64,000 nucleotides of DNA from Paenibacillus qinlingensis (GTDB lineage Bacteria; Bacillota; Bacilli; Paenibacillales; NBRC-103111), in the NCBI RefSeq assembly GCF_013204845.1, contig NZ_JABMKY010000028.1:1-64000 (forward strand), given 5' to 3'. This document shows, piece by piece, positions 15,618 to 25,214 of this stretch. The notes below the pieces were generated by a model. That model was not told where the DNA came from and searched no databases. It saw only the letters and a list, made by a program, of their open reading frames with translations. The translations under genes were made by a program, and so were the position numbers. Numbering within the stretch: position 1 is the stretch's first letter; the number at the start of each line of letters is the position of its first letter.

Positions 15618-18092
15618 CTACGACGCTTTCTTCTTGTTCTTCACGTTCTTATTCAGAAAGTGGATAAGTGCCTGGTAGAAATCCCGTTCATTTTCTAACT
15701 TGGCATAACCATGCCCTTCGGACATTTTAAGCATATAAGGTACGTCGACATCTAGTTTGCGTAGCGCTGCCACCATTTGATCGGATTCCGTTTTCTTCAC
15801 TCTCGGGTCGTTCACGCCTTGCGCAATCATAAGAGGAGCTTTGATTTGGTCCGCATGCAGCAAGGGCGAATACGCTTGGAGCATCTTCTTATCTTTGACA
15901 GGGTCACCTACCTGTTGGTACATCTGCGAACGACCAATCTCCCAATATGGCGGCATCGAGTCCAAAAACGTTAATAGACTAGAAGGACCCACATAATCCA
16001 CACCTGCTGCGTACAAATCCGGCGTGAACGCCATACCTGCCAACGTCGCATATCCACCGTAGGAGGCTCCATATATCGCCACACGTTCAGGGTCTGCGGT
16101 CCCCCGTTCAATCAGCCATCTAACACCGTCCGTGATATCATTCTGCATCGCTTGGCCCCATTGCTTATCTCCAGCGTGCAGAAAGGCTTTCCCATAGCCT
16201 GTTGAGCCTCGGAAATTTAATTGCAGCACAGCGTACCCCTGGCTAGCCAACAGTTGAACTTCCGAGCTGTAGCCCCAGGAATCGCGAGCCCTCGGCCCGC
16301 CATGCGGATTGACAACAAGGGGCAGTTTCGTTGCTGCTGCGCCTTTAGGTAACGTTAAATATCCGTGAATCGTCAAACCATCTCTGCTTTTAAAAGAAAT
16401 CGGCTTCATGTCGGCCAACTTCTTCTCATCCAGATTCGGATTACTATCTGCAATTTTATCGAGCTTTTCCATCTTGCGATCATATAAATAATAGCTGCCA
16501 TATGACTTATCCCCTCCCGCATGCAGCAGCAGGACATCTTTATCCGGTGAACCAATAATGCCCCAATGCGTGTTTTGCAGTTTGTCATCGATTTGGCGCG
16601 ACATCATTTCAAACTCTTTATCCAAATACTTCAAATGAACATCATCCGTCTCATAGGAAACAGCTAGAATGGACCTCTTCTTGTAGGAATAAATGAAATT
16701 GCTAATATCGACTTCGTCATTTACATAGATGACTTCCGTCTCTTTCTTCGTGCTTAAATCATAAGTAACCAGTGCTACCTTGTCGCGTCCAACGTTGGAA
16801 GCCGCATAGAGTTGATCAATTGCATTAGCCGCTGGATTGTAAGTGAACATAACAGGAATAAAGGTATCATTTGCATCAAAGCTCGCAATTTTCTCAAAAT
16901 CTTTGTTCTCATCCTGCCTATAAAGGAGGCTTGTTTTTTCGCCTTCTACAGCTATCGCTGCACGAACACGACCCCAATTATCGGTCTGCCAATAATTGAC
17001 GTTTCCTGGATTTTGCACATGGAGGGTTGTATCACCTGATCCCAGCTTAATCCGATAAACATCCATTGCTTTGGGATCCCGCTTATTCATGGTAACTAAA
17101 AGTTCAAAATCTTCTTCTTTCTGAGCAGGCCGCACATCAAGCAGGTCCGCCTTTACATTTGTATAGGGAGTCAGGTCTTTATCACCCGTACCATCTACAT
17201 GAACAACATGAATATGCGTATTTTCGGTACCGCCGTTATCGACGGAATAGACGAGCACTTTGTCTGTAATCCAATATAGTTTTTGAATATTTTCGTCTTT
17301 GGAACTGGTAATCCGTGTGCTTTGTGTCTCTCCAACTTTTTGAATAAAGAGATTCATACGGTTTTCCCACGGTTGCAATAAAGCTAATGTCGTACCGTCA
17401 GGTGATAAACGTAAAGCAGCCTTATCTGGTAGCTTCAAGAGATCATCTAATGAAACCGCACCTTGTGACGTCTCTTCCTGCGCAGTAATCGTCCGATATA
17501 TGAATAAGACAAGCTGTGCACGCGTCACACGATCCTGTGGCATAAACGTCAATTGCTCGGTAATAAAATTTTGCTTCAGTCTTATTACATCTTCATGATG
17601 CGGCTTTGCGATGCTGCCCTCATCCTTGATCCAGGCCTGAATGCCATTATCTTTGAGCTGAAAAGCACGAACGAGCAAGCTCGCCATCTGTTCACGTGTC
17701 AGGAAGGATTCAGGTTGGTACAACCCACCATCCCCCTGGACAATATTCCTTTCTTTCAAAGCGTTCACCGCTTCCGCGTAAGGACTGGCTTCTGGCACAT
17801 CCGTGAATCCATGCAATGACTTCGGCTTCTGCACCTTGAGCGCCTTGCCGAGCCATACCGCAGCATCTCCACGTGTAACGGCATCATCCGGATGAAAGTT
17901 ACCGTCTTCTTCGGCTTGAATAATCCCTTTTTGTTTAAGCCATGTAATTTCTTGGCTCGCATAGTAATCGGCTGGCACGTCCTCATAGGCGACAGCATTG
18001 CTGCCTGCCTGAGCACTGATCGGCACAACAACGGCCGCAATCCAAACAGCGGCCAGTAGGGCGGCTATCCCTTTTCGAATAAAAATCTTCAT
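15618..18092 (-). CDS. Surface-anchored S9 family peptidase with three SLH domains
   Basis: The signal peptide (residues 1-28, ending AQAG) is followed by three S-layer homology repeats at about 30-200 (YEDVPADYYA, FTDVPEASPYAEAV, TREQMASLL, TRAQLVLFIY). A beta-propeller comes next, then a C-terminal alpha/beta hydrolase. The catalytic triad is readable as S677 in YGASYGGY, D762 in GVNDPR and H794 in SEGHGY. It should be an acylaminoacyl- or oligopeptidase-like enzyme held on the cell wall polymer by the SLH domains, in contrast to the usual cytoplasmic S9 enzymes. ATG 18092 with GGGGGAG is preferred over 18119. It is flanked by terminators on both sides, so probably monocistronic. Confidence 0.92.
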   Translation of the reverse strand: MKIFIRKGIAALLAAVWIAAVVVPISAQAGSNAVAYEDVPADYYASQEITWLKQKGIIQAEEDGNFHPDDAVTRGDAAVWLGKALKVQKPKSLHGFTDVPEASPYAEAVNALKERNIVQGDGGLYQPESFLTREQMASLLVRAFQLKDNGIQAWIKDEGSIAKPHHEDVIRLKQNFITEQLTFMPQDRVTRAQLVLFIYRTITAQEETSQGAVSLDDLLKLPDKAALRLSPDGTTLALLQPWENRMNLFIQKVGETQSTRITSSKDENIQKLYWITDKVLVYSVDNGGTENTHIHVVHVDGTGDKDLTPYTNVKADLLDVRPAQKEEDFELLVTMNKRDPKAMDVYRIKLGSGDTTLHVQNPGNVNYWQTDNWGRVRAAIAVEGEKTSLLYRQDENKDFEKIASFDANDTFIPVMFTYNPAANAIDQLYAASNVGRDKVALVTYDLSTKKETEVIYVNDEVDISNFIYSYKKRSILAVSYETDDVHLKYLDKEFEMMSRQIDDKLQNTHWGIIGSPDKDVLLLHAGGDKSYGSYYLYDRKMEKLDKIADSNPNLDEKKLADMKPISFKSRDGLTIHGYLTLPKGAAATKLPLVVNPHGGPRARDSWGYSSEVQLLASQGYAVLQLNFRGSTGYGKAFLHAGDKQWGQAMQNDITDGVRWLIERGTADPERVAIYGASYGGYATLAGMAFTPDLYAAGVDYVGPSSLLTFLDSMPPYWEIGRSQMYQQVGDPVKDKKMLQAYSPLLHADQIKAPLMIAQGVNDPRVKKTESDQMVAALRKLDVDVPYMLKMSEGHGYAKLENERDFYQALIHFLNKNVKNKKKAS

Positions 18093-18212
18093 GATACTCC
18101 CCCTGTAAACTAGATACAACGAATATAATACATCCCATTATATGACAGAAAATAGTATATTCATAGACTTATAGGAGAGATTTGTATATCATTCATTTCT
18201 CTGCGAAATAGG

Positions 18213-18250
18213 TAAAAGCCCCCAACTCACGATGAAGTGATTGGAGGCTT
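18213..18250 (-). terminator. Rho-independent terminator
   Basis: On the minus strand AAGCCTCCAATCAC pairs imperfectly with GTGAGTTGGGGGCTT and is followed by TTAC. It lies directly after the aldo/keto reductase gene. Confidence 0.75.
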
Positions 18251-18256
18251 CTCTTA

Positions 18257-19246
18257 TTAGTTCAGCACGCGATTCGAAACATCGCTGATTTGCTTTAATT
18301 CTTCTTCGGTTAGTGTGAATTGCATGGCTTTCACATTTTCTTCCGCGTGATGCGTTTTCGACGCGCCTGGAATGGCGAACACCGTCTCACCATGCGCATG
18401 AATCAGCCAATTCAGTGCGATCTGCGTCGGTGACGCATCATAGATCAATGCGAGTTCATCTAACTTGTCAATCAGCGGCTTCGATTTCTGCAGCCCTGAA
18501 GCACGGAAAGACGATGTGAATTTGCGCGGACCTTTGATCGCTTTCACCAACTCTGGGTTTTTGTGAAACTTGCCGCTTAAGATCCCTTGTTCCAGCGGGG
18601 AGTAAGCGATAATCGCGACACCAAGCTCCTTAGCAGCATCCATGATCCCGTTGTGCTCAATCCTGCGATCCAGCAAGCTATACTTCACTTGGTTGGAAAT
18701 GAGGCGAAGTCCGTGCTCGCGGAGGACGCGGTCGGCTTCACGCATTTTATCAGCAGAAAAATTACTGACGCCTACGTTCTTGATTTTACCTGACTTCACA
18801 AGTCCTGCCATCGCGTTCATTTCCTCTCGAACGGATGAAAATGAAAACGGCTGATGCACTTGATGCAGCTCGATCGTCCGATTCTCCAGCAGCCGTATGC
18901 GCTCATCGATCGTACTCGTGATGCTGCTTGCGGTGCGAAGGAACGGCCACCACTTGGTCGCAATATGTGCTCCGTCAGCCAAAGGCCCCGCTTCGCGCAG
19001 CGCTTCCGCCATCATTTGCTCAGATTGACCTTTTCCGTAAACCTCCGCTGTATCAAACCAATTAATCCCGCCCTTGAGACTGGTCTGAACGATACTGCGC
19101 ACATCGGCTTTCTTCAAGACTGGCCAAAACTTGCCAACCATTCCTTGACCATTGCTGAATTGCCAGCAGCCAAGTCCGAGTGGCGATAACGCTAAGGACG
19201 AACTGCCCATCTGCCGGAGTACTGCTTTCCCCACCATACTATTCAC
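18257..19246 (-). CDS. Aldo/keto reductase
   Basis: This is an NAD(P)H-dependent reductase with the (beta/alpha)8 fold. The family motif FDTAEVYGKGQSEQMMAEAL carries the catalytic Asp and Tyr, ATKWWPF carries the Lys, and LHQVHQPFSF the His region. The C-terminal cofactor-binding segment FAIPGASKTHHAEENVKAM is present. 329 residues is normal. The physiological substrate is unknown; sugar aldehydes or reactive carbonyls are usual for the group. AAGGA lies eight bases before ATG 19246. It is a single-gene unit with its own terminator. Confidence 0.9.
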   Translation of the reverse strand: MNSMVGKAVLRQMGSSSLALSPLGLGCWQFSNGQGMVGKFWPVLKKADVRSIVQTSLKGGINWFDTAEVYGKGQSEQMMAEALREAGPLADGAHIATKWWPFLRTASSITSTIDERIRLLENRTIELHQVHQPFSFSSVREEMNAMAGLVKSGKIKNVGVSNFSADKMREADRVLREHGLRLISNQVKYSLLDRRIEHNGIMDAAKELGVAIIAYSPLEQGILSGKFHKNPELVKAIKGPRKFTSSFRASGLQKSKPLIDKLDELALIYDASPTQIALNWLIHAHGETVFAIPGASKTHHAEENVKAMQFTLTEEELKQISDVSNRVLN

Positions 19247-19350
19247 CTATTCCTTACTAGCTATGATGTGATTCTTCCACTGATTATACACGATACGAGT
19301 AGGAATCACCCAATTCACCCGATGAAGCGAGATGCGTTGTCGCCAACGAG

Positions 19351-19394
19351 AAAAACTCAAGCTGTCGAGAACATCTCGACGACTTGAGTTTCTA
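19351..19394 (-). terminator. Strong rho-independent terminator
   Basis: AACTCAAG-TCGTCGAGA pairs with TCGACAGCTTGAGTT (one mismatch) and is followed by TTTTC on the minus strand. It lies 30 bp past the binding-protein stop. Confidence 0.85.
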
Positions 19395-19425
19395 ATATTT
19401 TGCCCAAAGGTAGTTGCCTACATGC

Positions 19426-20754
19426 CTATTGGTAATCCTTTGCTTTCTTCACCAATTCCTCATATGCCGCTTCCGGAGTAATTTTACCGAACATCACTTT
19501 TTCACCAATATCCTTGAAGTCCTTGGCTGTAAAGTTACTCCAGCCTTTAGCGCCAGGATTAAATGGCTGCGCATCCGGAGCCACATTCTTGATCAGCTCG
19601 ATTTGCTGTTTGTCCGCAGGAGTTAGCTTCGGCGTCAAATAGTCGAGAACCTTTTTGGAAACAGGTACACCTCGAGTTGTTGTCAGAATATCCGCGGCTT
19701 CTGTGTCGTTCACGAACCAGTCGATAAACGCCTTGGATGCTTCGATATTCTTGGAGTCCGCGCTGACGGACCAGAACATAGACGGCTTCAAGAAGCCGCT
19801 AGATTGGGCGCCTTTAGGCTGCGTAACAAATTTATAAGCTCCTGGTTTCACACCATCAAAGCCAGGCAACAAGGCTGCAAAGCTGCGCTTTATCAAGACC
19901 GTATCGTTGTTCATCAAATCCATCTTTGCATCGGATTCTTTATCTGTCGTCGCAATATCCGGAGGGGGAACAACGCCTTCTTTTCGAAGATCACCATATT
20001 TCTTCATGTACGTCAGGTACGTATCCTTGTCCAAATTAAATTTACCGTCTACCGTAACCGGATAACCTTTGCCTTGGCTGGTGTGGTAGGAAGCGAAAAC
20101 GGTGTAATCACTCGACGCATCCATAAGCGCATATTTATCTTTCTCCAACTTCGCTTTCGCATCTCTGCCGAATTGGAAGTATTGATCCCATGTCCAGCCA
20201 TTTGCCGGAGGAGTAATACCGAGCTTGTCCACCGCATTCTTGTTGAATAGCATGCCCGTCGCGTTATTCCCTAAAGGAATTGCATACAACTTATCTTTAT
20301 ACTTACCAGAGTCAACCAATGATTTATCTATATCCGCCGTATTAATACCTTTGGACAGCTCCACGAGCTGGTTTCTTCCGCTATATTCCGCTAACCAAGC
20401 CGGATCCATTTGGATGATGTCTGGCGCATTTTTCGCCGCAGCCTGAGTAGCCAGCTTGTCCGCATAACCATCAAACCCGGAAAATTCCGGTTCAAACGTA
20501 ACGTTTGGATGTTTCTTCGTGTAGGCGTCAAGCGCCTTTAGGGTCGCATCGTGTCTAGCTTGTGAGCCCCACCATACAATACGCAGTTTCACCGGTTTAT
20601 CACTCACTGCTGCTGCTGTTGCTGCTGCACCGCTGCTCGGTTTTGCAGTTTCGGTCGTTTTCGTCGAAGTGTTGCCACCGCAAGCGGTTAGGCTTACAGC
20701 TGTAAGCGCTGTAACTGTCAGTAAACCCCATCTTTTTATCTGCTTCTTCATCAT
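19426..20754 (-). CDS. Sugar ABC transporter solute-binding lipoprotein (family 1)
   Basis: The lipoprotein signal ends at LTACGG, and a Thr/Ser/Ala linker leads to a mature protein starting KLRIVWWGSQARHDATLKAL, typical of MsmE/UgpB-like family 1 binding proteins. 442 residues. It is the third unit of a split importer: permeases at 24369-26170, kinase and regulator at 20937-24288, then this gene. A pair of GAACACATT/GAGCACAAC half-sites 21 bp apart (20907-20936) lies 153 bp upstream and matches the site in front of the permease operon. AAGGGG precedes the start. Confidence 0.92.
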   Translation of the reverse strand: MMKKQIKRWGLLTVTALTAVSLTACGGNTSTKTTETAKPSSGAAATAAAVSDKPVKLRIVWWGSQARHDATLKALDAYTKKHPNVTFEPEFSGFDGYADKLATQAAAKNAPDIIQMDPAWLAEYSGRNQLVELSKGINTADIDKSLVDSGKYKDKLYAIPLGNNATGMLFNKNAVDKLGITPPANGWTWDQYFQFGRDAKAKLEKDKYALMDASSDYTVFASYHTSQGKGYPVTVDGKFNLDKDTYLTYMKKYGDLRKEGVVPPPDIATTDKESDAKMDLMNNDTVLIKRSFAALLPGFDGVKPGAYKFVTQPKGAQSSGFLKPSMFWSVSADSKNIEASKAFIDWFVNDTEAADILTTTRGVPVSKKVLDYLTPKLTPADKQQIELIKNVAPDAQPFNPGAKGWSNFTAKDFKDIGEKVMFGKITPEAAYEELVKKAKDYQ

Positions 20755-20906
20755 TCTGTTAAACCCCTTCCCTGTCTTCCATATTCAGGTCCATGTGTTA
20801 AAGCCTTTCCGATAAAAGGAACGAAGGTACGGTAGCAACTCCATTCATCAGCAGCGCTTATAACTTCATTATATGAATGGAAGGCTCCAATAAAAATAAG
20901 GGTAAT

Positions 20907-20936
20907 GAACACATTTCTACCACAATCGAGCACAAC
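20907..20936. promoter_or_regulatory. Direct-repeat operator, copy 1 (GAACACA-type, 21-bp spacing)
   Basis: GAACACATT at 20907-20915 and GAGCACAAC at 20928-20936 are start-to-start 21 bp apart. The same half-sites with the same spacing occur at 26252-26281. Two-turn-spaced direct repeats are the expected binding pattern for AraC-type response regulators such as the one encoded next to it. Confidence 0.7.
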
Positions 20937-22547
20937 CTACTTCTTACCGAGCTCGCTAGGATTCATTCCATAGTGCTTTTTGAAAATGGAACTGAAGTAC
21001 GCCACATTTTTGTAACCTACTTTTTCCGATATTTCGTAAATCATATGCTTGCCTTCCGCCAGCAATACTTTGGCTTTCTCCAAACGCACACGAATCAAAT
21101 AATTCGTAAAAGTTTCTCCCGTCGCTTTTTTGAACATCCGGTTCAAGTAATTGCGAGTTAGATACAGTTGTTTGGACAGATCTTCCAAAGCGATGTCCTC
21201 TGCATAATGCTCATGCGCATAATGAATCATGAAATCAATAGCTTCCTTATGTTTGGAATGCTCGCTCCAGCCACGTTGTGAGGAAATACCGGAGATTTTA
21301 CTCTCAAGCCAATCGCGCAGTTCGTCGATCGTTTGGATCTTAGTTATTTCCTGGCTTGCTGGCAATCCGGGGAACAAGTCGTCTAGTACTACGCCAGTGC
21401 TGTATAACGAATAGGCGAGAATCGTCCACAGCTCCGAACTTAAGTATTGTAGATACATCGGCGTTACGGAAGGCATCTGACGAAGCTGCTCCAAATAGGC
21501 GTCAACAATCGCAAGCGTTTCCTCCTCTTTTGCATACACGATAGCCTCAGCCAGTTCTTGATAAAACTTAATCGGCCGTATTGTGGAACTTGAAGTTGTC
21601 ACATCCAGCTTAGGCAAGCGAGTCTCCTGATCTCCGGCCAACGTTTGCTGCAGTAGATCCAAGAAGGCCTCTTCTGTTGAGTTCGAGAGCTGTCCCCAGT
21701 CTGTCTGTATACTCCCTATTCCGATACGGATACTTAGTTTCAAATAGGTTTGGGTATATTCGGTGATATGCTCGCCAATACGCCTTATACATGCTCGTGC
21801 CTCTTCATCCGATTGCTCTAAAGGGATATGAAAGATAATAGCAGCATGATGGCTATGCAGCTCGATGAACTCCGATTGGGGCCAATCCCGCTCCAGCACT
21901 TCACAGATGATATTAGCCAAAGCGAACCGGAACAAGCTCCAATCCGTTAAGGTCAGGTTCGAGACACGGATGGTCCCCATCAATTCGATGCCTACAATTA
22001 GATGCTTCTGTCTTAGCCACGCTTTATCGACGACGGGCTCCATACTTTGCTCCGCCATAGCACGTCCGAGTGTTCCAGTGACGACAGACTTCAGCCATTC
22101 CTTCTGCACGAAGGGCTCGTACATCATCAATCTGCGCTGCGTTTCCTCTTGCTCCAGCTTCGCCAGTTCCTTGGCCTCCAGCTCACCGATTACCCGTTCC
22201 AGCACACTGCCCAACTCATCCATCGTAACCGGCTTCGACAAGTAATCATTAACCTGTAATCGCAGCGCCTGGCGTGCATACTGAAAATCGGAATATCCAC
22301 TGAGAATGATGATTTCACCCTGAAATCCCACCTGCTTCAGCTGTTCGATCATCTCAAGTCCGTTCATTACTGGCATATAAATGTCGGTGATGATAATATC
22401 TGGGCTGGTTTCCTTGACCTTCAACAGTCCCTCTTGCCCATCCATCGCTTCTCCTACCCATTCCGCCTCTAACCGCTCCCAAGGGATCGATTTCTTCATC
22501 CCTTCTAGCACTTGAAAATCATCATCAATAATAAGTATTCTCCACAT
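20937..22547 (-). CDS. Response regulator, YesN type (REC + AraC HTH)
   Basis: The receiver domain (MWRILIIDDDFQVLEG, phosphoacceptor in DIIITDIYMPVMNG, KP motif in YLSKPVTMDE) is followed by a ~300-residue linker and a C-terminal AraC domain (EDIALEDLSKQLYLTRNYLNRM; ISEKVGYKNVAYFSSIF). ATG 22547 has GGAGGA at eight bases, and the start codon lies inside the kinase gene (overlap 23 bp), indicating translational coupling. It probably activates the flanking permease and binding-protein transcripts through the 21-bp-spaced repeats. Confidence 0.93.
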   Translation of the reverse strand: MWRILIIDDDFQVLEGMKKSIPWERLEAEWVGEAMDGQEGLLKVKETSPDIIITDIYMPVMNGLEMIEQLKQVGFQGEIIILSGYSDFQYARQALRLQVNDYLSKPVTMDELGSVLERVIGELEAKELAKLEQEETQRRLMMYEPFVQKEWLKSVVTGTLGRAMAEQSMEPVVDKAWLRQKHLIVGIELMGTIRVSNLTLTDWSLFRFALANIICEVLERDWPQSEFIELHSHHAAIIFHIPLEQSDEEARACIRRIGEHITEYTQTYLKLSIRIGIGSIQTDWGQLSNSTEEAFLDLLQQTLAGDQETRLPKLDVTTSSSTIRPIKFYQELAEAIVYAKEEETLAIVDAYLEQLRQMPSVTPMYLQYLSSELWTILAYSLYSTGVVLDDLFPGLPASQEITKIQTIDELRDWLESKISGISSQRGWSEHSKHKEAIDFMIHYAHEHYAEDIALEDLSKQLYLTRNYLNRMFKKATGETFTNYLIRVRLEKAKVLLAEGKHMIYEISEKVGYKNVAYFSSIFKKHYGMNPSELGKK

Positions 22548-24288
22548 GGAATGCTTCCTCCACTTCTGTTTTATTGTGCAGAACAGGCAGCAGCAGGACC
22601 ACTTCCGTTCCTCCCTCATCTCTGTCTCGCATCGTAACTCCGTAGGGCTGCCCGAAATAGGCAGCTATTCGTTCCATAACATTCCTAACCCCATAGCCTC
22701 CGGTTTTGCGCGGCTTGGGTAGATTCCAATCTGTCTTCAGTCCGACACCATTATCGGTAATGATAATTTCTACTTCGGTTTCCTTACGTCTTAGGGTGAT
22801 GTTAACGTTGCCAGCCCTTCTGCCATGAAAACCATGAATGAATGCATTCTCCACAAATGGCTGAATCGTTAAACGTGGAATAAATAGATCCTTCATATCC
22901 TCATCTACATCTATGGCGTACGTAAGGCGTTCTCCCCAGCGGATTTTTTGAATCTGCAAGTAGCAATCCACGTGTGTCAGCTCATCCCGAATCGGAATAA
23001 CCGTCTCTCCGTTGGATAGTCCGATTCGAAACATCTTACCCATTAGCGATACAATTGCACTGATTTTCTCTTGTCCGGAATCGATGGCAATCCAGTTCAG
23101 CTGATCCAAGGTATTGTATAAAAAATGAGGATTAATCATGGCTTGCAGCGCCAATATCTCTGCTTCTCGCTGGCGCTTATGCTGTGATCGCAGCGATTTC
23201 AGCAGTTCTTCAATCCGCTCCATTTGCCTGCGGTAGCCGTTAAATAGACTCCCGAACTCATTCCTATAGTCGGTAGGTAAATCCATTGCTGCTCCCGTAG
23301 CCGGCACACGCCCCATTCGCGCAAGCAGCAGACTAATCGGCTTCGTGAATTGCCTTGATAGGAACAGTGTAAAGAAGGCGGTGATGCAAATAGCCGTCAG
23401 ACCGACGGAGACTAAAATATAAGCCAGACGGATACTGCCGTGCACAATATCTTTCCAAGGGGTGACTTCAATCAGCATCCAGTCGGATCGCAGCTTGCTC
23501 CATACGAGAAGAGCCCCCTCCCCCTGATTGTCAGGAAGGTGTATATAATCCGATACCATGTCCTTGCTGCCAATGAGCTGGAGCTCCGATTCACTTAATG
23601 TCGGTTTTCCAATCGTCGCGATCGTCCTGCCACTGGCATCCAATAGCAACCGATTTCTCTCTTTGCCTTCGGACTCCCCGCGAACAAGGCTTTCGATGGC
23701 GGACGCTTTTACGTTAAGCATCAGCAGACCGTAGTATTTGTCCGAAGTGTTATATAGCTTGCGAGCGAAGCTGATAAATCGTTGCGGACCTTTATTGGTT
23801 GGGAGCGTCCGCTCCCCAACCCAAGTAAAGTCTGATTTCTCAATCTCGGGATACCATGGCTCCTCTCTGACATGCGCCATATCGAGAATTTGCACTGGAG
23901 CCTGTGGATCGGTCTTCGTAGGGTTATCTATATATAAGTAGATAGACTGTACCATCGTCGTGCTGTAGGTGATGCTAGCCAGCATCCTAAGCATATCGTC
24001 CCTTCGATGAAATAACTCGAACGGATCCTTTTCGAAGGGATCATAGCCAATCGTATTCATATTTCGGGAGGCAGCCAGCGACATTTGTTCGATCGATTTC
24101 AGCTGGATATCAATCTGCTTATTCAACTCGTTGAGCATATCTTGTTGGTAGTAGGATGACGTATCCGCCAGCTCCCGCGACGTTACATTGTAGCTGATCC
24201 ATGTAAAGATGAGCAACAGGATTGAGAGAAATGAAGCGAAGCTCCTGAAAAACAAGCGGTCAATCCGCACGCGTTTGAATAAATTCAT
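22525..24288 (-). CDS. Sensor histidine kinase, YesM type
   Basis: An N-terminal membrane helix is followed by an extracellular dCache-like region, a second helix (IRLAYILVSVGLTAICITAFFTLFL) and a HAMP segment. The His_kinase domain has the phospho-histidine motif MINPHFLYNTLDQLNWIA. HATPase boxes IQPFVENAFIHGF and ITDNGVGL are intact. ATG 24288 follows GGGAGAG; the frame begins with a TTG at 24291. It is the partner of the regulator at 20937-22547, and together they are the LytS/YesM-type sensing unit of the sugar importer. An intrinsic terminator at 24323-24350 separates it from the permease genes, so it needs read-through or its own promoter. Confidence 0.93.
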   Translation of the reverse strand: MNLFKRVRIDRLFFRSFASFLSILLLIFTWISYNVTSRELADTSSYYQQDMLNELNKQIDIQLKSIEQMSLAASRNMNTIGYDPFEKDPFELFHRRDDMLRMLASITYSTTMVQSIYLYIDNPTKTDPQAPVQILDMAHVREEPWYPEIEKSDFTWVGERTLPTNKGPQRFISFARKLYNTSDKYYGLLMLNVKASAIESLVRGESEGKERNRLLLDASGRTIATIGKPTLSESELQLIGSKDMVSDYIHLPDNQGEGALLVWSKLRSDWMLIEVTPWKDIVHGSIRLAYILVSVGLTAICITAFFTLFLSRQFTKPISLLLARMGRVPATGAAMDLPTDYRNEFGSLFNGYRRQMERIEELLKSLRSQHKRQREAEILALQAMINPHFLYNTLDQLNWIAIDSGQEKISAIVSLMGKMFRIGLSNGETVIPIRDELTHVDCYLQIQKIRWGERLTYAIDVDEDMKDLFIPRLTIQPFVENAFIHGFHGRRAGNVNITLRRKETEVEIIITDNGVGLKTDWNLPKPRKTGGYGVRNVMERIAAYFGQPYGVTMRDRDEGGTEVVLLLPVLHNKTEVEEAFHVENTYY

Positions 24289-24322
24289 CAAGACTCTCCC
24301 TTCAGGCAGTAATCATAAAAGC

Positions 24323-24350
24323 CAAAAAAGCTGCACATATCGCAGCTTCT
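24323..24350 (-). terminator. Terminator between permease genes and kinase
   Basis: AAGCTGC / GCAGCTT with a 7-base loop is followed by TTTTTTGG on the minus strand, placed 19 bp after the permease stop and 35 bp before the kinase start. It probably lowers kinase expression relative to the permeases. Confidence 0.75.
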
Positions 24351-24368
24351 TCAGTAGCTCTCCAAATC

Positions 24369-25214
24369 TTACCCCTTCACCGCACCGGAAGCAATGCCGT
24401 CCACAAAATGACGTTGAGCCATAAAGAAGATAATTAACGAAGGAACAATGGATAGGAGTGACATCGCCAGCAGTTGCCCCCAAGGCAACGCAGATTGACT
24501 GTCTACAAACAATTTGAGTGCAAGCCCTACCGTATATTTATCTACCGAGTTGATATACAACAGGTGACCGAAGAAATCATCCCAGTTCCATAGGAAGCAG
24601 TAGATGGCTACCGTGACAAGTGCAGGCTTCGTGAGTGGCAAGATGATGCGCCAGTAAATGCCGAACCAACTGCAGCCGTCAATCTTAGCCGATTCATCCA
24701 AATCCTTCGGAAGTCCCCGAATGAACTGAATGAGTAAGAAAATAAAGAACGGTCCACCGATACCACCAGCTAATGCATGCGGGACATAGAACGGCAGGTA
24801 CGTATTAATCCAACCGAAGGTATTGAACATAATATACTGCGGAACCAACGTCACCTGACTAGGCAGCATCAACGTGACCATCAGAATAGAAAACCAGACA
24901 TTTTTGAGCGGAAAGTCAAGACGGGCAAAGCCGAAAGCGACGAGACTACAGGAAAGCACCGATGTAATCAGTACGCCCGCGATAAGCTCAAAAGAGTTAA
25001 TGTAGAAGTGTGTGAACGTATATTTCGGCAGAGCGACCCAGCCTTCGGTGAAGTTGCTCCACAGCCATACACTTGGGAACAAATTAGGTGAGCTCATCTC
25101 GTCATTAGATTTGAAGGCAGCACCAACCCACCAGAGAATTGGATAGACCATAACGATACTGAAAATGGCCAAGAAGATATGTGAGCCGAGAGTCCGGCGT
25201 TGCATGATTGTCAT
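24369..25214 (-). CDS. Carbohydrate ABC transporter permease (MalG/LacG type)
   Basis: This 281-residue CUT1 permease has six predicted helices and an EAA loop reading LDESAKIDGCSWFGIYWRIILP. The C-terminus RHFVDGIASGAVKG is diagnostic of the MalG-like subunit. The start overlaps the stop of the preceding permease by 4 bp (ATGA), with AAGGAGG upstream, so the two permeases are co-translated. Works with the binding protein at 19426-20754. Confidence 0.93.
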   Translation of the reverse strand: MTIMQRRTLGSHIFLAIFSIVMVYPILWWVGAAFKSNDEMSSPNLFPSVWLWSNFTEGWVALPKYTFTHFYINSFELIAGVLITSVLSCSLVAFGFARLDFPLKNVWFSILMVTLMLPSQVTLVPQYIMFNTFGWINTYLPFYVPHALAGGIGGPFFIFLLIQFIRGLPKDLDESAKIDGCSWFGIYWRIILPLTKPALVTVAIYCFLWNWDDFFGHLLYINSVDKYTVGLALKLFVDSQSALPWGQLLAMSLLSIVPSLIIFFMAQRHFVDGIASGAVKG

